NCBI GenBank assembly: GCA_020466095.1
Contig: CM035807.1
Coordinates: forward strand, 98,909,785-98,973,784
Reading direction: 5' to 3'
DNA: 64,000 bases
From: Chlorops oryzae
Taxonomy: Eukaryota; Arthropoda; Insecta; Diptera; Chloropidae
Shown: positions 38,251 through 50,750 of the stretch, piece by piece
Position numbering within the stretch: the stretch's first letter is position 1
How the letters are laid out: the number at the start of each line of letters is the position of its first letter
Notes under the pieces: generated by a model
The model's database searches: none
What the model was told of the DNA's origin: nothing
What the model saw: the letters and a program-made list of their open reading frames with translations, nothing else
Position numbers and translations under genes: made by a program

Positions 38251-38317
38251 CCCTAGACAGGTAACGCTGTTTACGTAAGTCTTATACGTAAATTTTTACT
38301 TACTTACCTGTCTAGGG
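38251..38317. mobile_element. 67 bp TTAA-flanked palindromic mini-element
   Basis: CCCTAGACAGGTAA at 38251-38264 and its exact reverse complement at 38304-38317 bracket 67 bp. TTAA precedes it (38247-38250) and TCAA follows (38318-38321). A TTAA target with CCC...GGG ends, especially CCCTAGA, is the hallmark of piggyBac-type elements. Partial pairing continues outside the TTAA (TTTTTCGCAT against ATGCGAGAAAA), making a stem of about 30 bp. Assignment to piggyBac is inference. Confidence 0.55.
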
Positions 38318-40913
38318 TCAATATGCGAGAAAATCCTTTCGTATTCCATCCGTTAAAAAGACGGTTCGATTCGAAATGCTGCAGCTCGTCGGGATATAAA
38401 TTCAATTTAAAGTTCCTTTTATGTATTCGCAAGCGTAATTGCTATGCCGTGTTTACACGACCCCGGTGGTGAGCGCAACATATCAATGATCGGAAATTGT
38501 GCGACGGTCTCCGCGCAACCCTATTTTCCGGAATGGGAATAAGTCCACCAAAGTTAAAACCTTCAGCATAACGTGTCGCACTCTGCTCGTGTCACGTACA
38601 CGGCGTTAACATGGCAGCTGTAAGGATGCCGAGAACGGAGAAAAAGACGAAAAGAAAAAAGAGTGAAATTTTTGGGGTCATTGTTGAGTTGAGGGCGCTC
38701 GCTGCGCTTTGAACGAACGTACAAAAGGTGTCGATTGAATGGACGAAAATTCCAACTTTCCACGTTGGTGTGTTGGCATTGGCGTTAAAGTGCCAATAAG
38801 TATTTTTGGGGTAAGTTCATTTGGACAGTGTCGCTTTCTGAAGCTACCCGAAGACCATGTATCATGAAAGACAGTTGAGTTAAAATGCTTTGGAGGAAAT
38901 AACAGCGGGCGTGACGCATACAATTTACCTCACTAATACACACATTTACCGAACTGACTGTCAATTTTACCTCATGACTCATGACGGACGGTCTCTGGGT
39001 CGCTTAGGACATCAAAAGCGATACAGTTTATAAATAAAATCGATTTTTCATTAATCAAGACATTAGAAATAAATGAAAAGAAGATTGAGTGGGTATATGG
39101 GCGCGGGATCCCAGCAAGGAGAAGGCTTTAGAAAACAGAATAAGTAAAACAAAGTGCTGCCCTCCAGGGCAAACGAGAAACCGGTAGCAAAGGAAATAAA
39201 ACAATTTTTCTTCAAACGGAAAACATTGAAAGGTAGTACCAGGTAGAATCTGCACCTGAGGAAAGACCAAACATAAAAGTACTTAATTAGCTTGGGGCGA
39301 TCTGCAATTCTATCTTTTCCAAATTTCGTTGCGTAAGATATTTCGTACTCATCAATTCCATTTTTCAAAATCAAGGCGCAATATTTTCGCAACAAGGTAT
39401 GAGATAACAAAGGCCAAAGTGTTTAATTCATGTTGCTGAAGGACTTGAAGGAATTGTTCCCAAAAGGGCAATAAACGGCAATAAAGGGCTGAAACGACTA
39501 AAATGATTTATCTGAAAGTATGACAGCTTTAGGTAAAGAAGACGTAAAAGGTAAAACAAATGAACTCAGAAGATAAAAGACAGCTTTTCTTTGTTTTTGT
39601 ATCTATTTTTTTTTTTTAAATTTATTTTTAGTATTTGGGGCTCGTAGCAGCATTTCATTTTAAATGCATTGAAATGAAAAATTTTGCTTAACAGAAAGCA
39701 ATGAAAAAGAGTTTTTCAACCCTTCTGGCTATAATTTATCTTTCGGAATTTCTCCTTCCCTACATTTTCGAACCAATAATTCAAAGCTTTGAGTCGTCGA
39801 TCTTTGCTTCTTTGCTTCCTTAAAAACATTTTGCTCTTTTCGTCCTTCCATGCAACGCAAATCTTTTGTTGAAGCATTGCCGGCATTCTCCAAAAAAAAA
39901 GAAAAAAAATTAAAAAGAAATGAGGGAGTAGGGGTTGATAAAGTTCAGAAAACATGACGTTGACTGAATTGAAGCGTGCCGAGGGGAAACCAAATTTCTT
40001 GCAAATTTCTGGGAATATTTTCTTAGCGTCTCTTGAAATTTATAATGCAATCTCTGCTCAGCTGCAATTTCAGCATAATTTGACCAAAATTTCGCTGTGA
40101 GCTGCTGCAAAATTTGTTGGCAGCGAACGATGCATTATAAATTTTGCAGCAAAAAATGGAAAAGTGCACCCGGAGATGTTTGAGTTCAGATAAAAGAGAA
40201 TAAAGAAAAAAAAAAAAAATTAATAAATAAAAATAAATCGGAAGAATGTGGCTTCCAATTTGGAGTCCAGACGTATTGCATTTCCTTTTGATCGTTGACT
40301 TAATACATTCCCCTTTAAAAATAGAAAACAAACAATTACGTATTGGGTTGAAAACCATAACAACTTGACTTCGTCCTTCAATTTCCTTGGTGTTCTACTG
40401 AAGGAAACACACAAACGGCTGTATAAAGAAGACATTTAAGCGATCGTTATCCTCGAATGACTTCTCGAATGTTGCTCTTCATGGGATCCTTAAACTTAAG
40501 ACTCCGGCGTTGAATCCCTTTTTTTTTGGCAATTTCTACAACCTGTGACCACTAAGGGAGAAACCTCCCAACCCGAAAGACATCTCTATGGACTTGCTGT
40601 CAGCTTGAAAGCTTTCACAAAATGAACTTCTGATTCGCCGGACTTGAAAAAGCGTGCATTAGAATCTGATAACTTGATTAGACAATGAGGGCAGGGCCTT
40701 TCCTTTGAAGAAGAGGATATTTAGATAATTCTCTTGACCTTTTCTATGAAGAAGCGGCATTTAGATAGCTCTCGAGCCTCTGCTATTTGTTCCTAAAGAA
40801 TGGCTAATTAAAGACTATGTAGGCTAAAAAAGAACCACTGCTTGAGATTTCGAAGTTGCTTCAGCTGCTCAAAAACCCAAAGGACTTAGCCGGCTTATCT
40901 CAAATGCAATAAA
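38318..40913. other. non-coding DNA with a CpG-rich patch
   Basis: From about 38380 to 38720 the sequence is richer in GC and CpG than its flanks, with a CGTGTTTACACG palindrome at about 38453. A 33-codon frame at 38611-38712 starts in a strong context (AACATGG). It may be a promoter or short exon, but no continuation is recognised. The rest is AT-rich without a gene. Confidence 0.35.
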
Positions 40914-41800
40914 AACAAGTAAGGGTGTTATAGTCAGGCGAGCCTGACAATATAATACCCGACACAGACACTTATGTTCGAATAATTTTTAATATCAGGA
41001 GTTGTTTAAGGCCATAGGGGCCCCATATACCGACTTTTGTTTAATTTCTTTATAAAAACCGCGCATTTGCCACGCCCAATTTTTCAATTTTTTTGGGATT
41101 CTAATCGGACCCCTATATATACGCTTAAATTCTAAGTTTCATTGAAATATTTCAATAAAGTCCGCTTTTGAGGCATTTTTGGGATTTTTGTGACAGACCC
41201 TAGTACTAGAGGTACCCTTAATAATGGTTCTATCGAAAAAATTTTTGGGGGGGACGTTACTGGCTATCAAGGAAGCATACGTGCCAACTTTCGTTCAAGT
41301 CCCATTTGTATTTCGGGTATAGGAGACAATTTTCGAAAAACGCCCTTATGCCACGCCCACTTTTCAAATTTTTTGAAATCATATTACTTACCTTTAAACA
41401 TGTTCAAATACCAAGTTTCATCAAAATATCTTGAAAAACTCAGGTTTTAGAGCAGTTTTTGTGATTTTCATAACAGACCCTAGTACTGGAGGTACCCCTA
41501 AAAAAGGTCCGATCGGGTCCATTCTCGAACTTGTTCTTACTCATGTCCCCGTGAGCACGCATACCAAATTTTGTCAAGATAGCTCAACTCCTTCGATAAG
41601 ATAACTGTATACAGACAGACAGACAGACGGACAGACAGACAGACAGACAGACGGACAGACGGACATGGCTAAATCGAATCTCCTGGTGACGCTGATCATT
41701 TCTATATACATTTTGTATGGTCTATCTCGACTGGTTCTGGGTGTTACACACAACCACACAAACGCAATATACCCTCGACACAGAGTGTGTCGGGTATAAA
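40914..41800 (+). mobile_element. Helentron-like repeat, copy D (best preserved)
   Basis: It starts AACAAGTAAGGGTGTTATAG with the hairpin GTCAGGCGAGCCTGAC, followed by ATACCCGACACAG at about 40960. It ends TGTGTCGGGTATAAA at about 41800, so ATACCCGACACA is inverted at the two ends. The last arm also pairs locally with CTCGACACAG to form a 3' hairpin. Two internal units start with GCCACGCCCA at 41069 and 41350 (period 281) and share the ACAGACCCTAGTACT block. A GACA/GACG microsatellite lies at about 41612-41664. No coding capacity. The architecture fits a non-autonomous Helentron (HINE/DINE-1 type) by inference. Confidence 0.7.
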
Positions 41801-44019
41801 GAGAAGTAGGTACCGATAGGTTCATTTTGAAGCGTGACTATAACACCTTTAAATATTTTTGTATTTCCCTATTTTCCTACGAGAAAAAATTTCAAGTATT
41901 CGTTCAATTTTTGTTTTTTTTTTTGGTTCTTCCGAATACGACCGAATTGTGCATTCGAAACTAGAATTAAATGAAAGAAAAAGTACCAGGAAAATAAACT
42001 TGAACTGAGAAGCTTAATTCGTATGGATAGAGAAAAGCTTCTTTGTTTTGAAATTCGCAAAAAAAAAAAGAAAAAAAATATAAAACCAAATGGAATGTGA
42101 TAATTAAATTGCATTTTTTGACAAGTCGTTACGATTCGTTTAATTGTAGTGTGAATTGAAAAGAAGAGAAGCCAACAAAGGAATATGCTAAACTGGTTTA
42201 ATTAGATCGTCTGCTTTTGTCTACAATTTAAGCCATTGCCCATTGTTAATTTATATGCCAACACAGTAACACAGTAACCATAAAAATTCCTTTAAAATTG
42301 CCCAAATAGAATGGAATGTTTAGCTTTAAAAAAAAAATACAATCTTAATTTTCAAATTCTCTTCGCGGATCATTCGCAGGGGCCACTCAGTTGAGTTGGG
42401 GCTGTTTGAGAGATTCTTCTTCTGAAATATTTTAACCAGACCCTTGACTTTCGTTGCCTTGCCATGCGGAGTCGGCTTGGTGCCAAGCGCAAACCACAGC
42501 TATACTAATTAGGAGGCAATATTTTAAAGCTGTGTCTTTGTTTCCATTACCATCAATTAGACGGGTTCCATGTACACACTACATACCCAATGTAATTTAC
42601 CCTTAGTCGGAAAGTAAAAACCTTTGGCCAGCAGAACTGTTGATTTAACGATGTGTTTGCCCAGCGTATAAGTTGCGACATTGCTAAATTATTCAATTTA
42701 GCTTGGTGAAGTGCCAAGCAGTTAGGCAAGTACGTGCAAAGATTTTTTGGTCCTTTGCCTTGTTTGTTTGTGTTGGGAGGAGAGTTTTGTAAAGTTTGTT
42801 CATCCGGGTGTATTGCCCGAAGACATTTTCTGTATGCACGACTAAATTTGGACAATATTTTCAATACTATTTTCTTTTGTTTCGAAGAACATTCAATATA
42901 TTAGTATTATTCTGAGTTTTGGGGGATCTGTTATAATTCCTTATCCTTAGTGATGTACGTGTATTAAAGTGTAGAGATCAGAGCATTTCTCGGTACTTGA
43001 TGTTTCTGAGTTTCCGAATTAAATGTTGCTTTTTTTGCTTTCAAGTATTCTTGGCAGCATGCGTAGATAACGATTTTTACTTTTTTTCCGGCTTCACGAA
43101 CTTGTCTTCTTCAGACAAAGGAACTTCAATTCCAAGTTTTATGGGAAATAATATTAATTTTCACCTCCAGCTTTCGATGGCCATCAAAAAAGAAAATAAT
43201 CTATTTTAAGTCTTCTTGTAAGAATGAGGGAGAAGTGTTTTGAAAAAGCCAGTTTACTAAACACAACTAAAAAACATACCTTTTATAAAAAAAATCATGA
43301 TTTTACTTTATCATGAGTTTTTTGAAACTTTTTTTCATTAGACATTTAACTACAAATTGGAAAAAGGGAATGAATCCAAAAAAAAAAAAAAAAAAAAAAA
43401 AATGGAGATAATTAAAGCAAAACTATAACTTTTTACTTTCGACTTATAGACTCACGTAACATGACTGATGATATTGAAGAAAATATAAAATTTTATTTAT
43501 TTACTAATAGATCTGTCTGAAATATTGAAAACTATTTATAATGCGTGGGACTTATTTCCATCTTCAATCTTATAAGATCTATATAGATTCTATATACAAA
43601 ATAATTTGAAATAAAAGACATTATGAAGTGAAAAACAATTTATTTTTTTAGAAAAACTTAAAAACTCCCGATTGTACATCTATTTCTTCACTCTCGGAAC
43701 TTGAAGTTGGCCAAGACAGAATAATATCGTAAAAATCTTTGAATCATGTATTGGAATGTATTGGGTTATTTTTTTAATGGGTATTTTAGTAGCATATGCC
43801 TGAATTTCTGGTATTTTCGTGGTGGTTGAAAGATTCTGAGGCAAAAATGTAGCCATTGATAAATTCGCAATATGTCAAGTAACCTTTATGACTTCAACTA
43901 TCTTGATCTTGAATGTTGTCACCTCCTAATAGCGATGCGTTTTTATCTATCGATAAATAAATAAGCAAAATTAAACACAAAACCTCCTTATACATAATCA
44001 AATTTTATATTTAAAACAT
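41801..44019. other. non-coding DNA, no gene seen
   Basis: AT-rich. A 23-base poly-A run lies at about 43379-43402, and a small GGCTTGGTGCCAAGC hairpin at about 42472. A 103-codon minus-strand frame at 42553-42864 has no recognisable features. Confidence 0.45.
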
Positions 44020-44192
44020 TAGGGGTATTCACAAAGGCGTCGGAAAACAGGAAAGTCAGAAAATTGGAAAATTTTAAATGCTTAAAAAGTTGTGCAAGAT
44101 ACAAAAAAAGTTTAAAATTTTTTTAAAGAAGTCGCAATTTTCCAATTTGCCGACTTTCCAACGTTTTTAGCATGGCTTTGTGAATACTCCTA
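44020..44192. mobile_element. 173 bp MITE with long inverted repeats
   Basis: The left end TAGGGGTATTCACAAAG and the right end CTTTGTGAATACTCCTA are inverted with one mismatch. Inward pairing continues through GGAAAGTC and AAATTGGAAAAT words, so the arms reach about 55 bp and leave a loop of about 60 bp. A TA may be duplicated at the ends. It encodes nothing. The class is unassigned. Confidence 0.7.
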
Positions 44193-47100
44193 TTGTTTAA
44201 ATTCCTATTTTGTATGGAATGGGTATAGCACTATAAGCATAGTGATTTCGCCCCTGAAGCCTATTTTGACGAAGGTTGTTTTGCTGTAGGTTAATGCAAA
44301 ACATTTAATTCACGGTGATTTTTGACTCTCTATCTCCTATAGTTCTTGAATATTCTTGAAAAAATAATTTTTCTATAGCAGTTTTCATATCTAAGACAAT
44401 AATAAAGATAGAATGTTAATTCAAAAGCCCACATATAGTAAATTGCTCAGAAAATATTACAAAAATATTTTTTAAGCAATTTTGCTAAAACCAATACATG
44501 CTTCCGTGCAAGGATATTTATATATGACAATTTTTTTGTTGTTCCAGACATCCGAAAAGCTTAAATAAAATGCACGAAAATAGAGTTTTATGCCAAGATT
44601 AAGTATGCTGGGTTTCAATAAGCTCAGCCAGGTGTAACATCCTTAAAAATAGCAAATTTAAAAAAATGTTGCATACTTCTCGGGTACGCCTATGATTGGT
44701 ACAGGAAATCACTATAAAAATTTATAGCTGGAAAATCCGAAATAATGCAAGTGGCTCTTTCTTACCATTTCTCCCCTAAATATTATTTTTCTATTAAGCC
44801 ACATTCGCATTGTAGTTTCTTATGAAGACACTTTTTTTTTCTTGAAGAGATGAGATCCTGCTTGCGAACATCGCTAATGAAAGCGCTCTAAAGTGCCCTT
44901 ACTTTAAATTCAATAGAGTGAATCCAATATAAAACTTCTTAAATAAGAATGTTTCCCATGAGTTGTTAAGCCTTAATCCTGGTGAATTCTATTCGAACTG
45001 AAGACATCGGTTGTGGAATACCGCAGCAGTTAGTGCTGTGTTGTCATAACAACGCTCTTGTGTGTCTTGTATCTTAAGTGGCTGGCTTCTTCATTCATAT
45101 GTAAATGTTTTCGCTAAAAAGAAAAAATAAAGTGGGGATGCTTATCGTATAAAGACTTCGCAGAATTATGATATATATGAAACAAGGTTCATAAGGATTC
45201 GAAGCAACGCAGCGGGCGACAAGCAAAGCCAAGCATAGAGATATCACATAAAAATGAAAGAATAAAGGGGAGAAAAAAAAACAGGGAGCTTCGGGATAAT
45301 CATCTTTTATTTGTATTGAAATCTTTTTTTTTTTCTTTCGATGCTTTCCTTGCCATTTACGTGGAATTTTTGTATAATTTTTGTTTTGTTCTCTCCTCTA
45401 TTTTGTGGGCAAGTCAATTTCGTTAAAATTATATTTTCGTTATTTTTTGTTTGTTGCTTTTATTTTGTTTTTGGACTTCCAACATCTTCAGGAACCAAGC
45501 AATGACCTTAAAGGTTTTCAACTATTCAGGTTAAACATGAAAAGTGTTAAGGCTTCGGTTTCACATTAAATACATTTAAAAAAAAGAGATTCGCAACCGT
45601 GCGAAATGAAACGGAAATGGCCCGATGAAAATAAAATGCAAAATTTCATAAAGTGAGCTCAGTATTCATATTTTATTCGCCGAAAACGAGAACATAACAT
45701 ATTGAACATGCAAAAGACTCCGCAGAAAATCTCGCTCTCATTTGAAGTCGCAATTAGAGCTTTAGAATTTTTAATTATGATCTTACAAGGATTTTAGGCA
45801 TGCACAAACGTTTTCATAAAAGAATAATAAGGAAAACATCCTACACACATTATTTAATCTCCTTGTGCATAGCTGCACAATGCCGCTGCACAATGGACGC
45901 ACTCGCAAGCATATTGTTTTTTTCATTTTGTTTTTGATCCCTGCATGATAAACGAACAAAGCTTTAAGAATACTCTGAATTCCGCGATTTCACGCTCTAC
46001 TTTCTTTTTCGAACAACAGCGAATGTAGGAATAATTGTTGATTCAGTACCCGACGCAGCTGCGCGCACAAGAGTCATATTTGTTCCTCTAAAAAAAAAAG
46101 GGTTCTCCTGAAGAGCAAATCTTTCAACTTCACACGTATTGTTGATGGCCTTTAAGCTGTATGCTTTTAAACTTCCCCACAGAACTAAAGCTAAATAGCC
46201 GTCTCTCTATTCAGAAGGAAATTGGTGGGTGTTAAATTCTCGTGTTATGCACTTTTCATTTGGGTTAATACCTCTTAAAGTTTAAAATTGTGCATTACAA
46301 AATATGGTTTTTAAACCTTGAAAATAAAGTTAATGATAAAAACATAAAGCTAATGGCTTAAAATAGTGCATTGACGTGAAACAAAAACCAACAGAAATTT
46401 TTAAGCAGCCTTTAATCTGTAACTGCAGCACAATTCGCTGAAAGTGCAGCTTAGTATAATCTTCTTTTTTTTTTTACAAAAATAAAATAAACTAACGATT
46501 GCTGTGTTGCCATAAAAGAGCCGTAGTGAGAGAAGCAAGTGCTAGGCAGGGGGCGAACTGACACTTGTGACGAGTGCGGAGCGTCGTTATTTGCTGATTT
46601 CCTGCACGATTTTGACATGAATAAATTGAACGCTATTTAAAGGCAGCGAAATCTGCCAGCATCAAACACATGTACTCGAATATCTATCTACCACTGCCAT
46701 CACCGCTACCACACAACCACTTCCACTGCACACACACACACACACTCACACTCAAACACACACAAACTCAACTGCGAAACAATGGAAATCCGAACGAAGG
46801 ATGTTTAGTATATGACGGAAGTCACGTGAAGTCGGCTTCGACGGATATACGAGTATGCAGCTCGATACCGAAAAAAAAAAAATAAATAAAAAATGGGGGA
46901 AAAAATGTATACACAAAATGGCATAACTTTCAATGTGTTCATAAGCATAAGCGCATGTAAAGAATAGGATTATGCGATTCAGATATATTTTATTTTGATC
47001 TTCCCGAGCACAAGTACAGTGTGCGCATGCAAGTGAGCGGAATAGTCACCAGCTGAGTTCGTTTATGCCGCAAAATTTATACGCATCTTAACAGATGTCA

Positions 47101-48713
47101 GTTGACACTTCTATTTAAGGAAATTATATGGACTGAGTTTGACATACTCAATAGGGAAATAAAATGAATGGAATCACATCGCCATCACAGCCAAGGCTGG
47201 AGAGAGTATCGTGTGCGCTGAGTTATCAAGAAAATAATGTTGGATATAAGGAAATCTCGCACGGATCGGCGGGTATTTCGAACAGAATTAGGATTTAGAG
47301 CAGCAGCATCAGCAGGTTTGCAGCTTCGGTGTTGTGTGTGCGCTAAATTTATTATAATCTCTTGATTTTCGAGTAAGAATACATATGGAATTTGAAATCT
47401 TCACAGCCATTTAAAAATCCCCGGGAGACGATGAAGACGATGGGACAAGAAATGTCCCACAAAATCACTATCAGTCCAATATTAATTATGAAATTGTTTT
47501 CTCGTCATAAAATGTCCACTTATTGCTTCCATAACATTTGCCTTGCCATGCAACAGTGATCAATAAAATTTCTTAATATTCTCATAACAAAATTCTAAAA
47601 AATAAAGCTTCGACTTCAATGGAACAATGGAGCCAGTGATGTCTTGTTCCAGTTTGTTTTTCAATTCTCTTCAAGAGCCTCAGAAGTGCATTTAATTGAC
47701 TTTTTGTCAAAGAGAAAGTTTCAAAGGAATTTCTGTATGTCCATTTCATTGTTATGCAGGACTTTAAAATGTGCCGATTTGAAGGTATAAATTGAAATAA
47801 TATCACACTGTGCTTTATGGGCGACCATTCTCGAAGCGCTTTTGTGTTTTAATTAAAAAAAATTCTAATATATAATAGGATCCTAGAGAGCTTTAGAAAT
47901 TTCAATTTCAATTTCATTCAAATAGCTCGAAAGAGCAAGTCTTTTAAGTACAATAGAATGGGCCGAGAATAATCAACTTCAAACAAATAGCTATGTGAGA
48001 ATATAACCTAAAGTTAAATGTGAAAAAAAGTTAAATGTGTGAAATAAAAAAGAAATGTTTTTTCAATTTTGTGCGAATCAGAGATTCATGTCATGCAACT
48101 AAAACTTTGAAAAAATTCTTTGTTCAAAGACTTTAAAGCCGAATGCATTTTATTGAAACTTTTATAAGATTCCTCGTTCACTTAACAGAATTAAACTCTC
48201 TCTTTTTTGAGAAAATTTATTGAAGGGTAAGACTTAAAATTTATGTAATGTTTAAGTATATCATCAGGATTAACATCGATGACGGGAATCAGCATTGAAA
48301 AAAAAAAATATATACCCCCCTGACTCGAATCTATAGATCTTTAAGATGAAGTAATGGCGATAGGCAGCGTCCATTGAAAAGCTTTCAATATTCGAAGAAA
48401 ATTCTATTCCAGTTTGCTTTGTCATAACTCATTCGACAGCAATTTTCAGACAAATGAAATGAAACCGAGAATTCATTTCAACAATGCCTTGTGTTTTGCT
48501 GTCGAGATTATCGTTAGGCCGGACTTCAATAAATTCACCAAATCAGCATAACTTGAAGTATGATTTTTTTTTATTTTTTATTATTGTTCAATTCATTTCT
48601 GGAGCAAGTAATTCAGAGTGCTTTGTGTCATAATAAGTGACCACATATGCCTTTTGTGTTTGCTTCTCTTTTATTACTGATTTTGCGAACTTTTTCACAG
48701 CAATTTGGTTTCC
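44193..48713. other. non-coding DNA, no gene seen
   Basis: A long gene-free stretch. It contains a CA-rich tract at about 46729-46765 and T- or A-runs near 45326-45336 and 46865-46875. Short open frames (45381-45569, 46670-46885, 47582-47806) show no domain. Confidence 0.45.
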
Positions 48714-49086
48714 AAACAAGTAAGGGTGTTGCCAGGCCAGGCGAGCCTGACAATACAATGCCCGGCACGTGTTAATCAATAGACAAATTCGATGCTAAAT
48801 GAATATTTCTCCGTGAATTTTTTTCCCTAAAAATGTTTCCTCCCGAAAAAAAAGTGCCGTCAGCGATATTTAAAGGGAGAATGTTATGATTTTTGCTTAT
48901 CACTTCGAAATTCCTGCTTCCTTTAAATTCATTTTCCAATGTGTTTAGAATAGGTGGACATTTTGTCCTATCCAAATTCTCGGGTGTATAATATGCCGAC
49001 TTCTGTTTAGTTCTGAGTGTTCAATCTTGAGTGGTTTAACTCGTCGTAGAAACACAACATACCCTCGGAGGGCTTCGTCGGATACA
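48714..49086 (+). mobile_element. Helentron-like repeat, copy E (internally deleted)
   Basis: It opens AAACAAGTAAGGGTGTTGCC with CCAGGCGAGCCTGACAAT and ATGCCCGGCACG, matching the start of the copy at 40914. It closes ATACCCTCGGAGGGCTTCGT and GGATACAAC, a mutated form of the same 3' hairpin. The tandem units and the GACA block are missing. Confidence 0.6.
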
Positions 49087-49107
49087 ACAACGCAGCCACG
49101 TATGTAT

Positions 49108-49184
49108 TTAACCCATTTTGGGCCAGCTGTTTGATTTTCCGAATAAAACAAATGGCTATTCGTTGTCGGCTCAAAATGGGTTAA
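49108..49184. mobile_element. 69 bp TTAA-flanked palindromic mini-element
   Basis: Perfect TTAA lies on both sides (49108-49111 and 49181-49184) of 69 bp that starts CCCATTTTGGGCC and ends GGCTCAAAATGGG. These are 13 bp terminal inverted repeats with one mismatch. The TTAA target and CCC/GGG ends are those of piggyBac-type elements. The interior has no coding capacity. It lies 22 bp after a Helentron-like copy. Confidence 0.6.
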
Positions 49185-50750
49185 AGCAAGGGTAACATAT
49201 GTTTCCGGCATTTGTCCCTTTCTCTCGTCAACTAGGCCTTTAACAATTTGTCTTAAATCTACTTTCGTAATTGTGGCATAAAACTGAGGGGGGGAAAAAA
49301 TATCGGTCTTGATAAAAGAAAATGGGAACCTACAACATGTGCTCTAATCAATTGTTTTCTAAGGCAATATTAGGAATATCGTGTAAGCCGGCTTAAGAAT
49401 TTCAATTAAGCGCAAGACCATTTATGATCCCTGGAACACTCAGCTCACACATGAACCATTCCATTAACAATAATAACAAAGCCAGAATATGACAAAATAC
49501 ACCGTCCTGCATAGAAGGATAGTGAAGGAGCTATTCCAATTAGCAAAGCAATTACACTAAATTAACTCAATTACCTCAATCATAGCTCTGATTGTACGCT
49601 TTCGACCGGAATATGTGCTTAAATTACCGAAGCATGTTAATTACAGCCAAATCTCCAGTAAAGGCAATGAGCAGAGAATTTGATTTATGAGAAGAAAACA
49701 AAAAAATGAAACTTTGGTCAGAAAATGAATCCTTTTAGCCTTTTGTAATGTCATTCATGTCATAATTTTCCATCATCTTTTCCCTTTGCGTTCAGAAAAA
49801 AAAAAGCTTACATGAAGTAAAAGCAACTTCCATCTTGATTGAGATGACGATTTAAGGTGTCATAAGTAACGTCGAACTTGTCACATAAATGTCACAAGCC
49901 AAGTTGGTGAAACTCTGAAAGTTTTTCCTTGTTCACTTTGAGAAAAAATGTTGACAACACAGCAAGTTAGAGTCAACAATTGGCATCAAAATAACTACCA
50001 ACATTCAATGCCGCCAGATGCTCAACAATGATGATTTGACGTAGGAAAAGCTACTTTCGAACAGGAAAAATATGTCGGTCTATTGAACAAGACCCAGCTT
50101 GATATCCATTTACAGCAATCTGGCAATCATTTTCATATTCAAAGTGGAAAGGTCAACATTATTCCGGTCCATTGTTGTCTGATTTTCGAATAATGCCTAT
50201 TGCTCAGGCAGATGTCTGTAGAAATTTATGCTTTAATCGAATGACTTTAAAGATTTAATATTCAAAGAAAAATCATACAACGATTACATTTAACTTAAAA
50301 AAAAGCCCCTTTAAAGCGGGCATATTTAAAAAAAGGAGAAAATTCCCTTCGAACTCTCAACATGATTGAAAGCAGTCCTGATTTCAGCTTCTTGCTGCAC
50401 ACCCAACTAACTATTCATTTTCACACACATATTTCCTTTTCTAGAATTTATTTCGATACATTCTTCATTCGATTCGGGGCCGGGGCCGGGGCCAATGTAG
50501 TGTAGGATGCTTTCATGCTTAGTAAGTCAAAAAGCAAAAGGAAGCTCATCGATTATACTGGCTCAATTGAACCTACCACGCCCTTTGATACAATCAAAGC
50601 AGACGCCTTAATGTCTGATTCAATGACTGCTATTAAACACCAACGATTGCTCCCAAAGGGGCATTAAACAAGCCTCTGAAATGTCAGTGATTTATATGCG
50701 GATGTGAACCGCTGCTTTGCATGTGGGCACTTCCCACGTGTGCTTGATAC
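49185..50750. other. non-coding DNA with a GGGGCC triplet
   Basis: Three tandem GGGGCC hexamers sit at 50476-50493 in otherwise AT-rich DNA. No gene is recognised. Confidence 0.5.
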
